The translations under genes and the position numbers were made by a program. DNA of 64,000 nucleotides from Lolium rigidum (lineage: Eukaryota > Streptophyta > Magnoliopsida > Poales > Poaceae): assembly GCF_022539505.1 (NCBI RefSeq), contig NC_061508.1:96947276-97011275 (forward strand). Reading direction: 5' to 3'. The notes beneath the pieces were generated by a model, which saw only the letters and a program-made list of their open reading frames with translations, searched no databases and was not told the DNA's origin. Within the stretch, counting starts at the first letter, position 1. The number at the start of each line of letters is the position of its first letter. Positions 33,096 through 43,600 of this stretch are shown here, in pieces.

Positions 33096-34415
33096 CTACG
33101 TTCCATGGACGCTTGCTCTCTTCTCCGGACTTGTCCGCCTTTCCTTTTTCCACTCCTGTGCATCAATTAGGTAATATGCATCATTGTGAAGCACCTTGCT
33201 TACAATGAAGGGACCTTCCCAAGGTGGCAAAAGCTTATGCCGGCCTTCAGTGCGCTGCACTAGGCGAAGCACAAGATCTCCTTCCCGGAAAACTCTTGGA
33301 TTGACTTTTCGGTCATGATAGCGTCTTAGGTTTTGCTGATAAATGGCTGTTCTTGCCAATGCTAGCTCTCTTGCTTCTTCTAGCAAGTCCACATCATTTT
33401 CTCTGGCCTCTTTGACCTCTTGTTCAGTATAGAGCTGTACCCTTGGTGAATCATGGATGATGTCGGTTGGTATCACTGCCTCGCTCCATAAACCATGAAG
33501 AAGGGAGTGTATCCGGTAGACCGGTTTGGGGTTGTTCTTATGCTCCACAAGCATCGATGGTATCTCATCAAGCCAACACCCCGGTGCTCTTTCCACTGCG
33601 TCAATGAGTCTGGGTTTGATACCGGAGAGTACCAAAGCATTCATTCTTTCCACTTGGCCGTTGCCTTGTGGGTGTGCCACTGAGCACAAATCCAACCGGA
33701 TATTCTTATCCTCACAGAACCTTTTGAATTCCCCTTGAGCAAAGTTGGTTCCATTGTCAGTGATGATGCTGTGCGGGTATCCATACCGCAAGATGATATC
33801 CTTTAAGAATTTCACAGCTGTATGCCCATCACACTTTGCGATAGGTTTTACTTCTAGCCATTTGGTGAACTTATCCACCATGACCAAGATGTGAGTCATG
33901 CTGCTTCTTGCAGTCTTGAATGGGCCAACCATGTCTAGGCACCAAACAGCAAATGGCCATGTCAGCGGTATTGTCTTTAAACCGGACGCTGGGGTATGAT
34001 TTTGCTTGGCGTACCTTTGGCACCCGTTGCATTTTCTTACCAAATCCTCAGCGTTCTCCAAAGCAGTGGGCCAATAGAACCCATGCCGGAACACTTTTGC
34101 TACTAGCGCCCTTGACGAAGCATGATGCCCACATTCTCCTTGGTGAATTTCCTCAAGCATTTCTTTCCCTTCCTCCGGTTCCACACATCTTTGAAGGACA
34201 CCGGTAACGCTTCTCTTGTACACCTCACCATTGATGAATGTGTATGCTTTGGACCTTCTTTGGATTCTCCTTGATTCATTCTCGTCAGCCGGCAAGGTGC
34301 CGTTGATCAGGAATTCCTTAATAGGTTTAACCCATGATGGTATCTCTCGAACCAAAAACACCGGTGCATCTATCTCCATGCTATCCACCAGCATCGTCTT
34401 TTCCGGTATAGGCAC
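33096..34415 (-). CDS. Integrase domain of element B polyprotein
   Basis: A 439-residue open frame. An HHCC zinc-binding domain comes first (HQGECGHHASS, ... CNGCQRY), then the catalytic core with D, D and E in CLDMVGPF, IITDNGTNF and GQVERMN, then a C-terminal domain with REGDLVLRLVQR and PPWEGPFIVSKVL. No chromodomain follows, which fits the Tat lineage and not the chromoviruses. Role: inserts the cDNA into host DNA. The catalytic triad is intact. The frame is closed upstream by the break near 34637, so on its own it would not be translated as part of the polyprotein. Confidence 0.93.
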   Translation of the reverse strand: MPIPEKTMLVDSMEIDAPVFLVREIPSWVKPIKEFLINGTLPADENESRRIQRRSKAYTFINGEVYKRSVTGVLQRCVEPEEGKEMLEEIHQGECGHHASSRALVAKVFRHGFYWPTALENAEDLVRKCNGCQRYAKQNHTPASGLKTIPLTWPFAVWCLDMVGPFKTARSSMTHILVMVDKFTKWLEVKPIAKCDGHTAVKFLKDIILRYGYPHSIITDNGTNFAQGEFKRFCEDKNIRLDLCSVAHPQGNGQVERMNALVLSGIKPRLIDAVERAPGCWLDEIPSMLVEHKNNPKPVYRIHSLLHGLWSEAVIPTDIIHDSPRVQLYTEQEVKEARENDVDLLEEARELALARTAIYQQNLRRYHDRKVNPRVFREGDLVLRLVQRTEGRHKLLPPWEGPFIVSKVLHNDAYYLIDAQEWKKERRTSPEKRASVHGT

Positions 34416-34604
34416 GGCAGTCCCCGAGCTTGTCGGAACGGTCCCGGGTTCGCCGGAGCGGTCCCCGGGTTCCCTCCATCGATATCCATTGGCACAATGT
34501 GTGATTCCGGAACAAAAATTGATTCCGACTCGGGACTTGGCTTGATTGATGGTACTCTCAGGTGCGCCGAGCTATTCCGGGAGGAATTTCTTGTCGGGAT
34601 GAGC

Positions 34605-35729
34605 CTATCTTGGACAAAGCATCCGCGGCTTCATTTTCGCACGCGGTACATGGTGAAACTCACAACCTTCGAAGAATCCGGCAATCTTTTGCACGTGAAA
34701 CCGGTACGAGGCCATGTTGGCATCTTTTGCATCCCAATCTCCGAACACTGCTCGTACCACAAGATCTGAATCTCCATAGCAAATGATCCGGTGCGCACCG
34801 ATTTCTTTTGCGACCTTAAGCCCATGGATCAAAGCTTCATATTCAGCGACATTGTTCGATGCCCTGAAATGTACTTGCAGAACATACCGGAGGTGATCTC
34901 CTTTTGGTGAAGTAAGCACCACACCGGCACCCAGACCCTCCTTGAGCTTGGATCCATCAAAGTGCATTTTCCAGTATTCTATCTTCTGATCCGGCGGTTT
35001 GTATTGCATCTCCGCCCAATCAACAAGGAAATCAGCCAGAGCTTGTGATTTTATGGCATCTCTTCTTTCATACACCGGTACGTATGGTGATATCTGTATC
35101 GCCCATTTCGCAATCCGGCCGCTGGCGTCTTTGTTGCACATGATGTCGGAGATGGGTGCTTCACTCACCACCTTCATAGGATGTTCCTCGAAGTAGTGCT
35201 TGAGCTTTGTGGCGGCCATAAACACGCCATAGGTCATTTTCTGGAAGTGCGGGTAGTTTTGCTTTGAGAGGGAGAGCACCTCGCTCAGGTAGTATACCGG
35301 CCTCTGGACGGTTTTTCCTTCCTCTTCTCTTTCTACTACCACAACAACACTCACGACCCGGTTGGTTGCTGCTATGTACAACAGCATGGGTTCTCTTTCC
35401 AACGGCGAAGCCAATATTGGCGCGGTAGCTAACATTGTTTTCAGCTCTTTGAATGCTGCGTCTGCCTGAGGGGTCCAGACGAACTTATCGGATTTTCTCA
35501 TTAAGGCATACAATGGCAAGGCCTTTTCTCCCAACCTGCTTATGAACCGGCTTAGCGATGCTAAGCTTCCGGTAAACTTTTGTATGTCCTTCAAATCCTG
35601 TGGTATTGTCATTCTTTCGATTGCCCGGATCTTTACCGGATTGACCTCAGTGCCTCGGCTCGAGACGAGGAAACCCAGCAGCTTGCCGGCAGGGACACCG
35701 AAAGTACATTTTGCCGGATTGAGTTTCAT
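34605..35729 (-). CDS. Reverse transcriptase C-terminus plus two RNase H domains, element B
   Basis: A 374-residue open frame beginning in the thumb of reverse transcriptase (MKLNPAKCTFGVPAGKLLGF). It continues with the usual gypsy RNase H-like domain (KLKHYFEEHPMKV), here without an intact catalytic set that I can confirm, and then a second RNase H of the archaeal-like type: MHFDGSKLKEGLGAGVVL, NNVAEYEALIHGL and CYGDSDLVVRAV supply the D, E and D. The frame then breaks at 34634-34637, where an A-run on the minus strand has four instead of five bases and the expected ADALSK motif moves to another frame. Two RNase H domains in tandem are a known mark of Tat elements. Confidence 0.9.
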   Translation of the reverse strand: MKLNPAKCTFGVPAGKLLGFLVSSRGTEVNPVKIRAIERMTIPQDLKDIQKFTGSLASLSRFISRLGEKALPLYALMRKSDKFVWTPQADAAFKELKTMLATAPILASPLEREPMLLYIAATNRVVSVVVVVEREEEGKTVQRPVYYLSEVLSLSKQNYPHFQKMTYGVFMAATKLKHYFEEHPMKVVSEAPISDIMCNKDASGRIAKWAIQISPYVPVYERRDAIKSQALADFLVDWAEMQYKPPDQKIEYWKMHFDGSKLKEGLGAGVVLTSPKGDHLRYVLQVHFRASNNVAEYEALIHGLKVAKEIGAHRIICYGDSDLVVRAVFGDWDAKDANMASYRFHVQKIAGFFEGCEFHHVPRAKMKPRMLCPR

Positions 35730-35740
35730 CCGGAACCTCC

Positions 35741-36178
35741 TTAAGTTATCAAATGTTTGCCGGAGATCATCGATCGGGTATCTTTTACCTTAGTTTTTAT
35801 CACGATGTCATCCACGTACACCTGCACATTCTTTCCGATTTGATCAAACAAGCATTTTTGCATACGATGCTGGTACGTTGCACCAGCGTTGCGCAAACCA
35901 AAGGGCATAGTGATATAGCAGTAAGCCCCGTGCGGGGTAATGAACGCAGCTTTTATTTGATCTTCCTTTTTCAAGGGAATCCGGTGGAAACCGGAATAGG
36001 CATCCAGGAAGGACAACAACTCACACCCAGCGGTTGAATCAATCACTTGATCGATTCGTGGCAAAGGGAAAGGGTCTCTTGGGCAAGCTTTGTTGAGGTT
36101 GGTGTAGTCGATGCACATGCGCCACACCTTGGGAGCTTTTGCCTCCGGGTTCTCATCTTTCTTCTTTTCAACCATCAC
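35741..36178 (-). CDS. Reverse transcriptase catalytic core, element B
   Basis: A 145-residue open frame with the fingers/palm of a gypsy reverse transcriptase: RMCIDYTNLNKACPRDPFPL, the loop FLDAYSGFHRI, MPFGLRNAGATYQ, and the catalytic VYVDDIVIK. All three catalytic aspartates are present. A small indel near 35760-35780 separates it from the thumb in the next frame, so the polymerase is broken between palm and thumb. Confidence 0.92.
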   Translation of the reverse strand: MMVEKKKDENPEAKAPKVWRMCIDYTNLNKACPRDPFPLPRIDQVIDSTAGCELLSFLDAYSGFHRIPLKKEDQIKAAFITPHGAYCYITMPFGLRNAGATYQHRMQKCLFDQIGKNVQVYVDDIVIKTKVKDTRSMISGKHLIT

Positions 36179-36434
36179 CGGATTGGCCGGCCACTCGTGT
36201 GCGTGACCTCCACAATGAATTTGGCAACAAGCAGTTTGGTTACCTCTTCTCCTATGATCTTTCTTCTATCTTCAGCGAACCGGCGCAAAGGTTGTCGCAC
36301 CGGCTTGGCATCTTTCCGAACGTTCAAGGAGTGCTCAGCCAGCTCCTCGGAACACCTACCAAGTCTTCGATTGACCGAGCAAAGATATTCCGATTCTCAC
36401 GGGGAAGCCGACGAGCGCGCTTTCCTATGCTTGA

Positions 36435-37268
36435 TCAAGGCCGGCACCGATACGAACGGTGCGCTCCGGGTAGGCCGGGTCCAAGCACAATGTCCTTTGT
36501 CTCATTTGTTGGCTTGAATGCCGGAGCACTCAGACTTGCACTCATTGCCGCTAAGCTCAACTGTGAGGATCGAGCCGGCGCAACAGCTGTTTGCATCCTT
36601 TTCTTTTCCTCCGCGATCACCAGCGATTCCGCTAGGTTCGATCCGGCAGACGCCGTTTCCAGCGAGACCTTGTAGTTCCCCACCACAGTTAGTGGTCCAC
36701 GAGGTCCCGGCATCTTCATCTTGAGGTAAGCCGTATGGGTTGAGGCCATGAAAGCTGCCAATGCCGGTCTTCCCAGCAATGCATGGTAGGGACTGTCTAG
36801 ATCCACCACCTCAAACTCCAGATTTTCCACCCGGCAATTGTCACGTCCTCCAAATGCCACGTCCACCCGGACTTTTCCAACCGGTGCGCAGGACAAACCC
36901 GGAACGATTCCATGGAAGGTTGTGCGCGTTGGCTGAAGCATGTTTTCTGTTATGCCCAGCGTATGCATGGTATGCTTGTACATGATGTTGATGCTACTGC
37001 CATTATCTATCAGCACTTTGCTGAACTTTACTCGAGTCTGTGACCCTTTCATGATTGGGTCCACAACAAGAGCATATCCACCCGGATTCGGCATGATCTT
37101 GGGGTGATCCTTGATCGACCAAGCAATTTCCTGGTTGGACCACTGCATGTATTTGGGCACCGCTGGCATCACGGCATTCACTTCCATGGAGCGGCGATGT
37201 AGACTCGCACTGTCCGTCGGCTCGGTGACAAAAACAACACGAGCACACATGTGGATCTTCGTAAACAT
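36435..37268 (-). CDS. Aspartic protease region, element B
   Basis: A 277-residue frame with VLIDNGSSINIMY, the active site in a D-N-G-S form, and later YHALLGRPALAAF, the conserved LLGRP strand. The frame ends in a stretch that links to reverse transcriptase in another phase (indels between 36180 and 36435). Role: processes Gag and Pol. Confidence 0.85.
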   Translation of the reverse strand: MFTKIHMCARVVFVTEPTDSASLHRRSMEVNAVMPAVPKYMQWSNQEIAWSIKDHPKIMPNPGGYALVVDPIMKGSQTRVKFSKVLIDNGSSINIMYKHTMHTLGITENMLQPTRTTFHGIVPGLSCAPVGKVRVDVAFGGRDNCRVENLEFEVVDLDSPYHALLGRPALAAFMASTHTAYLKMKMPGPRGPLTVVGNYKVSLETASAGSNLAESLVIAEEKKRMQTAVAPARSSQLSLAAMSASLSAPAFKPTNETKDIVLGPGLPGAHRSYRCRP

Positions 37269-37321
37269 TCCGGCCTAAAGGTGGCGGTGGAGGTAGCTGG
37301 TTACCATCTTGTTCCACCCGG

Positions 37322-39830
37322 TTAACTTGCCGGTACTCGCTGCCGGTTTGGCTGCACCGGTAGAGCGTTTGGCCCGGTAAGCGGCGGTGGTGGCGGCATC
37401 TGCTGCTGCCGCGGCATGTCCGGTGGTGGCATCATTGCATTGCCTCCTCGCCCTTGGGCATCTTTTACCGCCCCTTTTTCCATCAAGTACTTGGTCCAGG
37501 TACAATCCTTCGTCAGATGGTTTGACGGGTGTGCCGGATTCGGTGTGTGCCACCGGCAAGGTTGATCCATGGCAGCTTCCATGGTGTACTTTGCGGGTTC
37601 TTGCCAGTTTCTTTTCTGGACCCATGGTTTCTTTTCCACCCATTGTTTCTTTGGACCCGCCCATGGCTGCGATCCGGTTCTCTGCCTCTGGCTGCCACTG
37701 GCATCAGAGTCCTCCTGCACAGCAACAACTTGCTGCGGACCGTACCTTCGATCCGGAAAATCTTCTCTCCTCTTGTTGTTCCGGTTGTCCCGGTGTTGCT
37801 CTTGGCGTTGCTGTTCCGGTTCAGGTTGCGAGTGCCGGCTGCGTTGGGTCTCCCAACGCATAGTTATCCGCCACACGTATCATCTCTGCCAACGTTGTCG
37901 GCATGTTCCGCTGCAGCCTTTGCCACAACGGCGAACCTCTTTTGCACCCACCGCTGAACCAAGCAATGGCCTGCGCCTCGATTATTCCTTCGCAAGAGTT
38001 CCTTATGGTGTTCCACCGGGCCAGATAATCCCGGTCTGTTTCGTTCGGGCGCTGCAGACACAGAGCAAGTTGCTGCGGCCTGTTTGGCCTCTGATAGGTA
38101 CTGCTGAAATTGCTCACAAAAGCCTCCTCAAAATCCAGCCAGCCATTTATGCTTCCCGCCGGCAAGTTGTTTAGCCAGATTCTTGCCGGTCCAACCAGAA
38201 ACGACGGTATGATCCTTACGGCCCAACGCCGGTTTCCTCCTCCGGCTACGGTTCCTCCGCCTCCGGCGACGTATACCGCGGTCACGTAATCCGCGAGCCA
38301 ATCTTCCGGCTTCGTAGTGCCATCGTACGTTTTTGTGTCTCGGGGCAACGTGAAGTTGCGAACCGGTGGCTTTTCTCTCATGATTCTTGGGCCAAAGCAC
38401 TTTGGACCTGGAGGACCTTCCTCCTCGATCATTTCCGACAAGTATACTCTATCCAGACGGTGCCTCGCATCCCGTTCCGGTAAGTATCTCTCTCCCAAGC
38501 GTTCTCCCAGAGGGTTCCGGTATGCTGCCGGTCGGTTAGAATCAGCTTCATCGTAACGTTCCGGTGCCGCGGCCCTTGCCTGCCGGTACCTTGGTGGAGG
38601 CATCTCTTCCTCATCTTCATCATACGCTGCCCTTGCAGCCGGATAGTTTTGCCCGGTTTCATGTTTACCGGCATGTTTGTTTCCGGCATAGCCCTCTTTG
38701 GCGTAGCCTCGCTCCGCCCCTTGGCTTTTTCTACCGGCATCGTGTTGCCCGGCTTTCCGTTTACCGGCAAGGACCGGATCATACACGATCATCTGCCGTG
38801 CGTTCACTTCTTTTTCTTTTCTTCTGTCCGGATGGGGGGATGAGGCCTGCCCCTGGGACTTGCTTCCGGCATTCTTTGTTGAACGCGCGGATTTCGAGGC
38901 TATTGCCTTGTTCAGCCTAGCCAGCTGCTCAGCGTTCTGCTGCTCTACAGCGTCAAGCAGCTCTCTGACACGCTCTTGTTGTTTTGCCGAGCCTCTCCGG
39001 TAAGCGAATCACACAGATCTACAGCAGCCTTAGCAGCTTTTATTGTTTTATCCGGACTGCTCGTACTTAGGTTTCTCTACAATGCTAACGGATGCGGAGG
39101 TACTTTTACCGGTAAGAACTTCCTTACGCAAATCCCGATCTAGATTGCGAGCTTTTAGCCGGTTTTCCGGTATCCTAGCAGCATGAGCGCTAACAGAAGC
39201 AAAGCCATGGGCAGCGTTATACTCACGTACGGTTAGGTTCAGCTCGCGCTGCGCCTTGACAACGTCTTTGCCGCTCTCGAGTATCCTCAGGCGCTGCGCC
39301 TCCGGCTCCGCCTGAGCCGCTGCCGGGTCGATGTTCTGCGCGATGGGGGTTGCCAGCGCGTTCATCGCCGTTTGGAGAGGCGTTGCCGGTGGCGCGGATG
39401 ATGCTCCTGCTGCGCCTGCGTCGCGCTCCAGCGGTGGCTTAGCCGCACGGGTCGAAACCGCGCGACCAGCACCTTCAGCCTCCACTTCCTTTCCTGCACC
39501 AGCCACACCGGTCATCATTACCTCGACGCTGCCGGGCGCGCGACCAGCACAGAGCTATCTTGGCGGGTCCGGTGCCACCAGCACCGGCGAGAGGCGCTGG
39601 CGCACGGGACGGTGCCGAAGTAGATGCGGTGGCTGCCGAACTCGATGATGCGGCCGTTCTTGGGGAAGATGCCGCCGTTGGCGAAGCAGCCCGCGTTGTC
39701 GTTGATGAAATCGATGGAGTAGAAGTTCTGCACAAGCGCAGACACCGTCCGCTCGCCGGCGAACTCGAGGAGGCCCGCCCGAATGTGAACTCCAGCATGC
39801 GCCACTTCATGCCCCACGGTGGGCGCCAAC
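37322..39830 (-). pseudogene. Gag of element B, in several frames
   Basis: Reading on the minus strand from just after the primer site: an N-terminal section (39830-39520) with GIFPKNGRIIEFGSHRIYFG, an Ala-rich section (39518-39048), a 328-residue section (38807-37821) with the retrotransposon Gag domain (INGWLDFEEAFVSNFSSTY, ETDRDYLARWNTIRNSC, IAWFSGGC), and a Gln/Arg/Pro-rich tail (37876-37322) with a Cys-His cluster (PCRWH...HLTKDC) that may stand in for the usual zinc knuckle. Stops or shifts occur at about 39540, 39048 and 37850. Role: capsid and RNA packaging. Confidence 0.85.
39811..39830 (-). other. Primer-binding site of element B
   Basis: On the minus strand GTTGGCGCCCACCGTGGGGC follows the 5' LTR directly. 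TGGCGCCCACCGTGGGGC is a primer site often seen in grass gypsy elements. The tRNA was not checked. Confidence 0.65.
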
Positions 39831-40547
39831 CGTCGTCGTGGTGAACGAGCAGATGCCATAGGATGGCTTAAGTTGGGGCCGAATGGACGTATGAGGATTC
39901 GGGGGAGGGTTTGCGATTAGACGGGAAGAACTTCCGGATGCTCTCCTCAAGAACACAACCAGAGGCAGGTATGCAAGAAGAGAGACAAGAGGAAGAACTC
40001 TTTACTAGATCGCTAGCTTCATTGATCTCAACATGGTTACAGGTTTCTCAGTACACAGATCTCTCCTAGGTCTCGCTACGTGCCCGTGAAGAAGGGCTGC
40101 CCCCTCTCCTTATATAGGGGAGAGGGTGGCTTACACTGGAAGAAACCCTAATGGCATCTTTGACTAGACAAACTACTTTACAAAGCTACTTTAATCATAG
40201 ACGACACCGGAGTCCTCTTTAATCAGGGGCGCTGACGTCCTCCGGCTTCTTTGACCGTCACTCTTCTCTTTATCGTCAGCCCTTCGTCAAAAGTTACTTT
40301 GCTTAGCTCATCTTTGTCTTCTAGCTCTGGAGAGAATCTTTGACCGGTCCTGCCGACAAGCCCTTCCTTCCGGTGGCCCGGTACCTTTTCTACTCGGTTC
40401 CGGTATCCCCCTTATGAGGATACCGGCTTAGCCTGTTCAGCCAAACGCCTATCTTAGACTCCGGTATGATCATCTAACCGGTATCCTGATGGCTCAAACC
40501 ATCCGGTTTGGCATGCCTTTGGCTTACCGGGGGTCATCCCCCCAACA
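39831..40547 (-). repeat. 5' LTR of element B
   Basis: Pairs with 26417-27136. The first base of the terminal TG has changed to C on the + strand (CGTCGTCGTGGTG). It ends CCCCCCAACA before the GTGTC duplication. A minus-strand TATA lies at 40110-40117 within CCTATATAAGG. Confidence 0.93.
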
Positions 40548-40693
40548 GTGTCGGAGTTCGTTCCTTGGTACTTACCCTCGCCTTTTCTCTTTCTATTTTG
40601 TTTCCTCCTCTTGTCGGCAACCGATGGCCCGACTTCGACAGGTACGAGATGATGACGTTAGCAAGGTTACCCTTCCGGCTTGGCCTGGGCAGG

Positions 40694-43600
40694 TGTCAAC
40701 ACCCGGATTTTTAAGTCCAGATGCCTATTATGCCATACATCGCAATCCCAGGAATATTGTTGTTGCGAGACATAATAGTTGAATATCATAAGTCATCATT
40801 CATTACATCCATAGTCGTCTTACAAATAGAGATCACATGATCCAAAATTACACAAATAGTTGATCTAATGATCAACGAACACATTACATGGCGGAAGCGT
40901 AACGGAAGTGGACTATCTAATCCACATGCCAACGTCTGACGTCAGAAGATTCCCTAGTTGTCGTAGGCGTCCTGTTGGTCGTCATCTTCATACTGCTGTT
41001 CGGCTTCATAGTCTGGCCATTTGAATAGCCAGGGACAAAGCCGTGAGTACTTTCAAGTACTCGCAAACTAATACTAATGTAAGTACTAATAGTGCTATTC
41101 AGAGTGTTCTAAGCTCTAGGGTTGTTTGCATAAAGCCAAATTTAGTTTATAAACATTTTAGTAAACAACTCTCCATGTGCTAACTAACTCAAGTGGGAAC
41201 ATTAGTGTCATTCCCACAACTCTGTTGTGATTCAAAGTCAAAGTCACCTTTCAAATTCAATTCACAAATCACCATTCATATTTTTAGAAAAGTTCTGATG
41301 ACGGAACAGTATGGCCTTCCCAACTGTCCATGACCGCGGACGCGACTATTCGAATAGGTTAAACTCTGCAGAGGTTGTGTACACTTGTGCCACAACAATT
41401 GCAATAGTTCGTCAGGGGTAACTGGCCCTGATTTATCGTACTCAGTACGCGAACTACCAATCCTAACCTTTCATTTACATACCCTAGTATAGGCACCTCT
41501 CCCCATGAGTTTGGCCTCCCGGTGAAAGCAAACCGCCAACCCGGGAGGCAGCCTCGGCATAACCCCTATGACGCTTGTTCAGAGGGAACCCATACTAAAA
41601 TACATAAGTTTCCAGCTAAGCCTTACCCAATTTCAGGTATTGTGGGGGTACTTGTAAAATTGGAATGGTATCGCATCCGAACCCAACCATCAGTTTTTGT
41701 AAAGTTCACCATGTCATTCACAGGTCATATTCACCTTCAAAATCTTTCAATAGAATGACTCATCATTCCAAGGTTTTCAAAGTCATTTCACACACATGTG
41801 TTCCCATCTAGAGTAGTCATTTTTAATTTAGCACTAGCATCTAAGTATGAGGGGTACTAAGTAATTTGCTTTGCTTCTAGGCTAACCTTGATACTCTTGT
41901 ACTAATCCAATACTATCCAAGTGAATCATAAATCAAAAAGTACTTTGATAAAACAAAAGTAATAAAGCTTGTAAAGTAAAACTTGGAAAAAGGATCATGA
42001 ACATAAAATATATGGGGTGATGCTTTGCTCATGGTGAGCTTTGCACTTTGCAAGAGTATTATCTTGCCTTGGTTGGGGAATTGGTCAAAGTGGTCTTCTT
42101 CTCCTTGGAAGTAGACCTCCTCCTCCTCTTGATACTCCTCGGTACTAGCGTATAAAATACGAATACGGGGTATACAATCATCATACCAAACTTAAGTGTT
42201 AAACTAAGTACACACATGAGTCACACAACTTAAGCTAGCATCACACATTACTATTAAGTGGGTGGACTTGTTTTCTTATTTAAGAAAAATAATTTTCTCT
42301 CATACTAATTAAGGTGTTACTTTTAATTCCTTAGAGAAATAATTTCCTCTCATTATCTTATTACAATTTAATTTCCTTCATGAAAGATATATGACCTAGG
42401 TTGACCAAAGTCAACCTCTTCATACTCATCATTTAAGAAAATGATTTAAATGAGGTGAAGCACCTCATACAATTTAATCCTAACATGGTAATGATTTAAT
42501 ATCATCCAACAAATCATATGAGAACCTATAGACCAGGGTCTCTATCTCATTTTGAAATGTTCATGACAAGATTTAAATGAGAGAGAAACTCCCATGTGAT
42601 TTTTGAATAGTTTTGGACATTATCTTTGACTAGAAATAGCCATATAGTCTTTTAATTAAACTAGGACATGATCATTCAAAGTAAGCATGGCATATTTTTG
42701 CAGAAACAATTAGTGCAAGTGAAATGTAATTTATAGGAGTTGGAATCAACTCAAAAGCATTTTTGGTTGATTTTTAATAATTATTCTAAATTACAAAAGT
42801 CCCTGTCTTGTTTATTTTGCTGCTTTAATTCTGCAACAGATCTAGGATTCAAACCAGTGTCATTGCGTAGATAAAACTCTAATCTTTCAAACAATATAAA
42901 ATTTGTAAAATTTGGCCAAGCAGAATTGTCCCTATTGATTTTTGAAGTTGACCTCAGATTGCAATTATCTAATCTGGAATTTCAAATTTAAACTACGTGG
43001 GCTTGGCGGGAAACGTTAACAGGCTGCGCAGAGAGAGAGAGACTTGGGCCGGCCCAGCTTCGCAGCGGGCCAGCTGACAAGGTGGGAACCACCTGTTAGT
43101 GGGTTTAAACGAGCGAAGCGGTACGCTGGATGAGAGCCGTGCGATTAGAAGGAGATCGCACGGTCGAGGGCGGTCGTCGTCTCCGACGGGAGATGAACTC
43201 ACTGGCGGCGGAGGTAGGGGGTCGGCGAGCTCGTCGGAGCTCCGGCGGTCGTCGGAGGTGTGCGCAGCGACCTTGTCGTCGATGAGGAAGCGCCTGGTAG
43301 CAGTTGCGTTTCCTGGAGCGGCCTCCTTCTCCGGCGATCTTCGGCGACGGTGCGCGGCAGCGAGCTTGCAATTGAGGCTCTCTGGTGGCTAATCGAGCAA
43401 GGCGAGGTGGCTAGGCGAGTCCGTGTGAGGAGGGGAAGCTGATGGTGTGATCGATTTGAGGAGCGGGGCGCTCCTTTTATAGAAGCGAGGGGTGCTGCGC
43501 TCGGTGGAGAGAGGCGATCATGGCGACGGCATCTGGAGCGAGGAAGGGGCAAGGGAGTGGGCGCGTACGGTTGGTGACGTCCAGGCGATCATCACACTGC

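Larger units (their letters stand above)
26417..40547 (-). mobile_element. Element B: 14.1-kb Ty3/gypsy retrotransposon, Tat type
   Basis: LTRs of 720 bp (26417-27136) and 717 bp (39831-40547) flank the element, with TSD GTGTC (26412-26416 and 40548-40552). Gag, protease, reverse transcriptase, RNase H, a second RNase H and integrase lie in that order on the minus strand. A separate multi-exon gene lies on the plus strand between integrase and the 3' LTR. A second RNase H and an antisense gene are both known from the plant Tat lineage (for example Grande). By eye the LTRs differ at about ten positions, so insertion was recent, yet gag, reverse transcriptase and RNase H frames are each broken by small indels. 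Confidence 0.95.
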
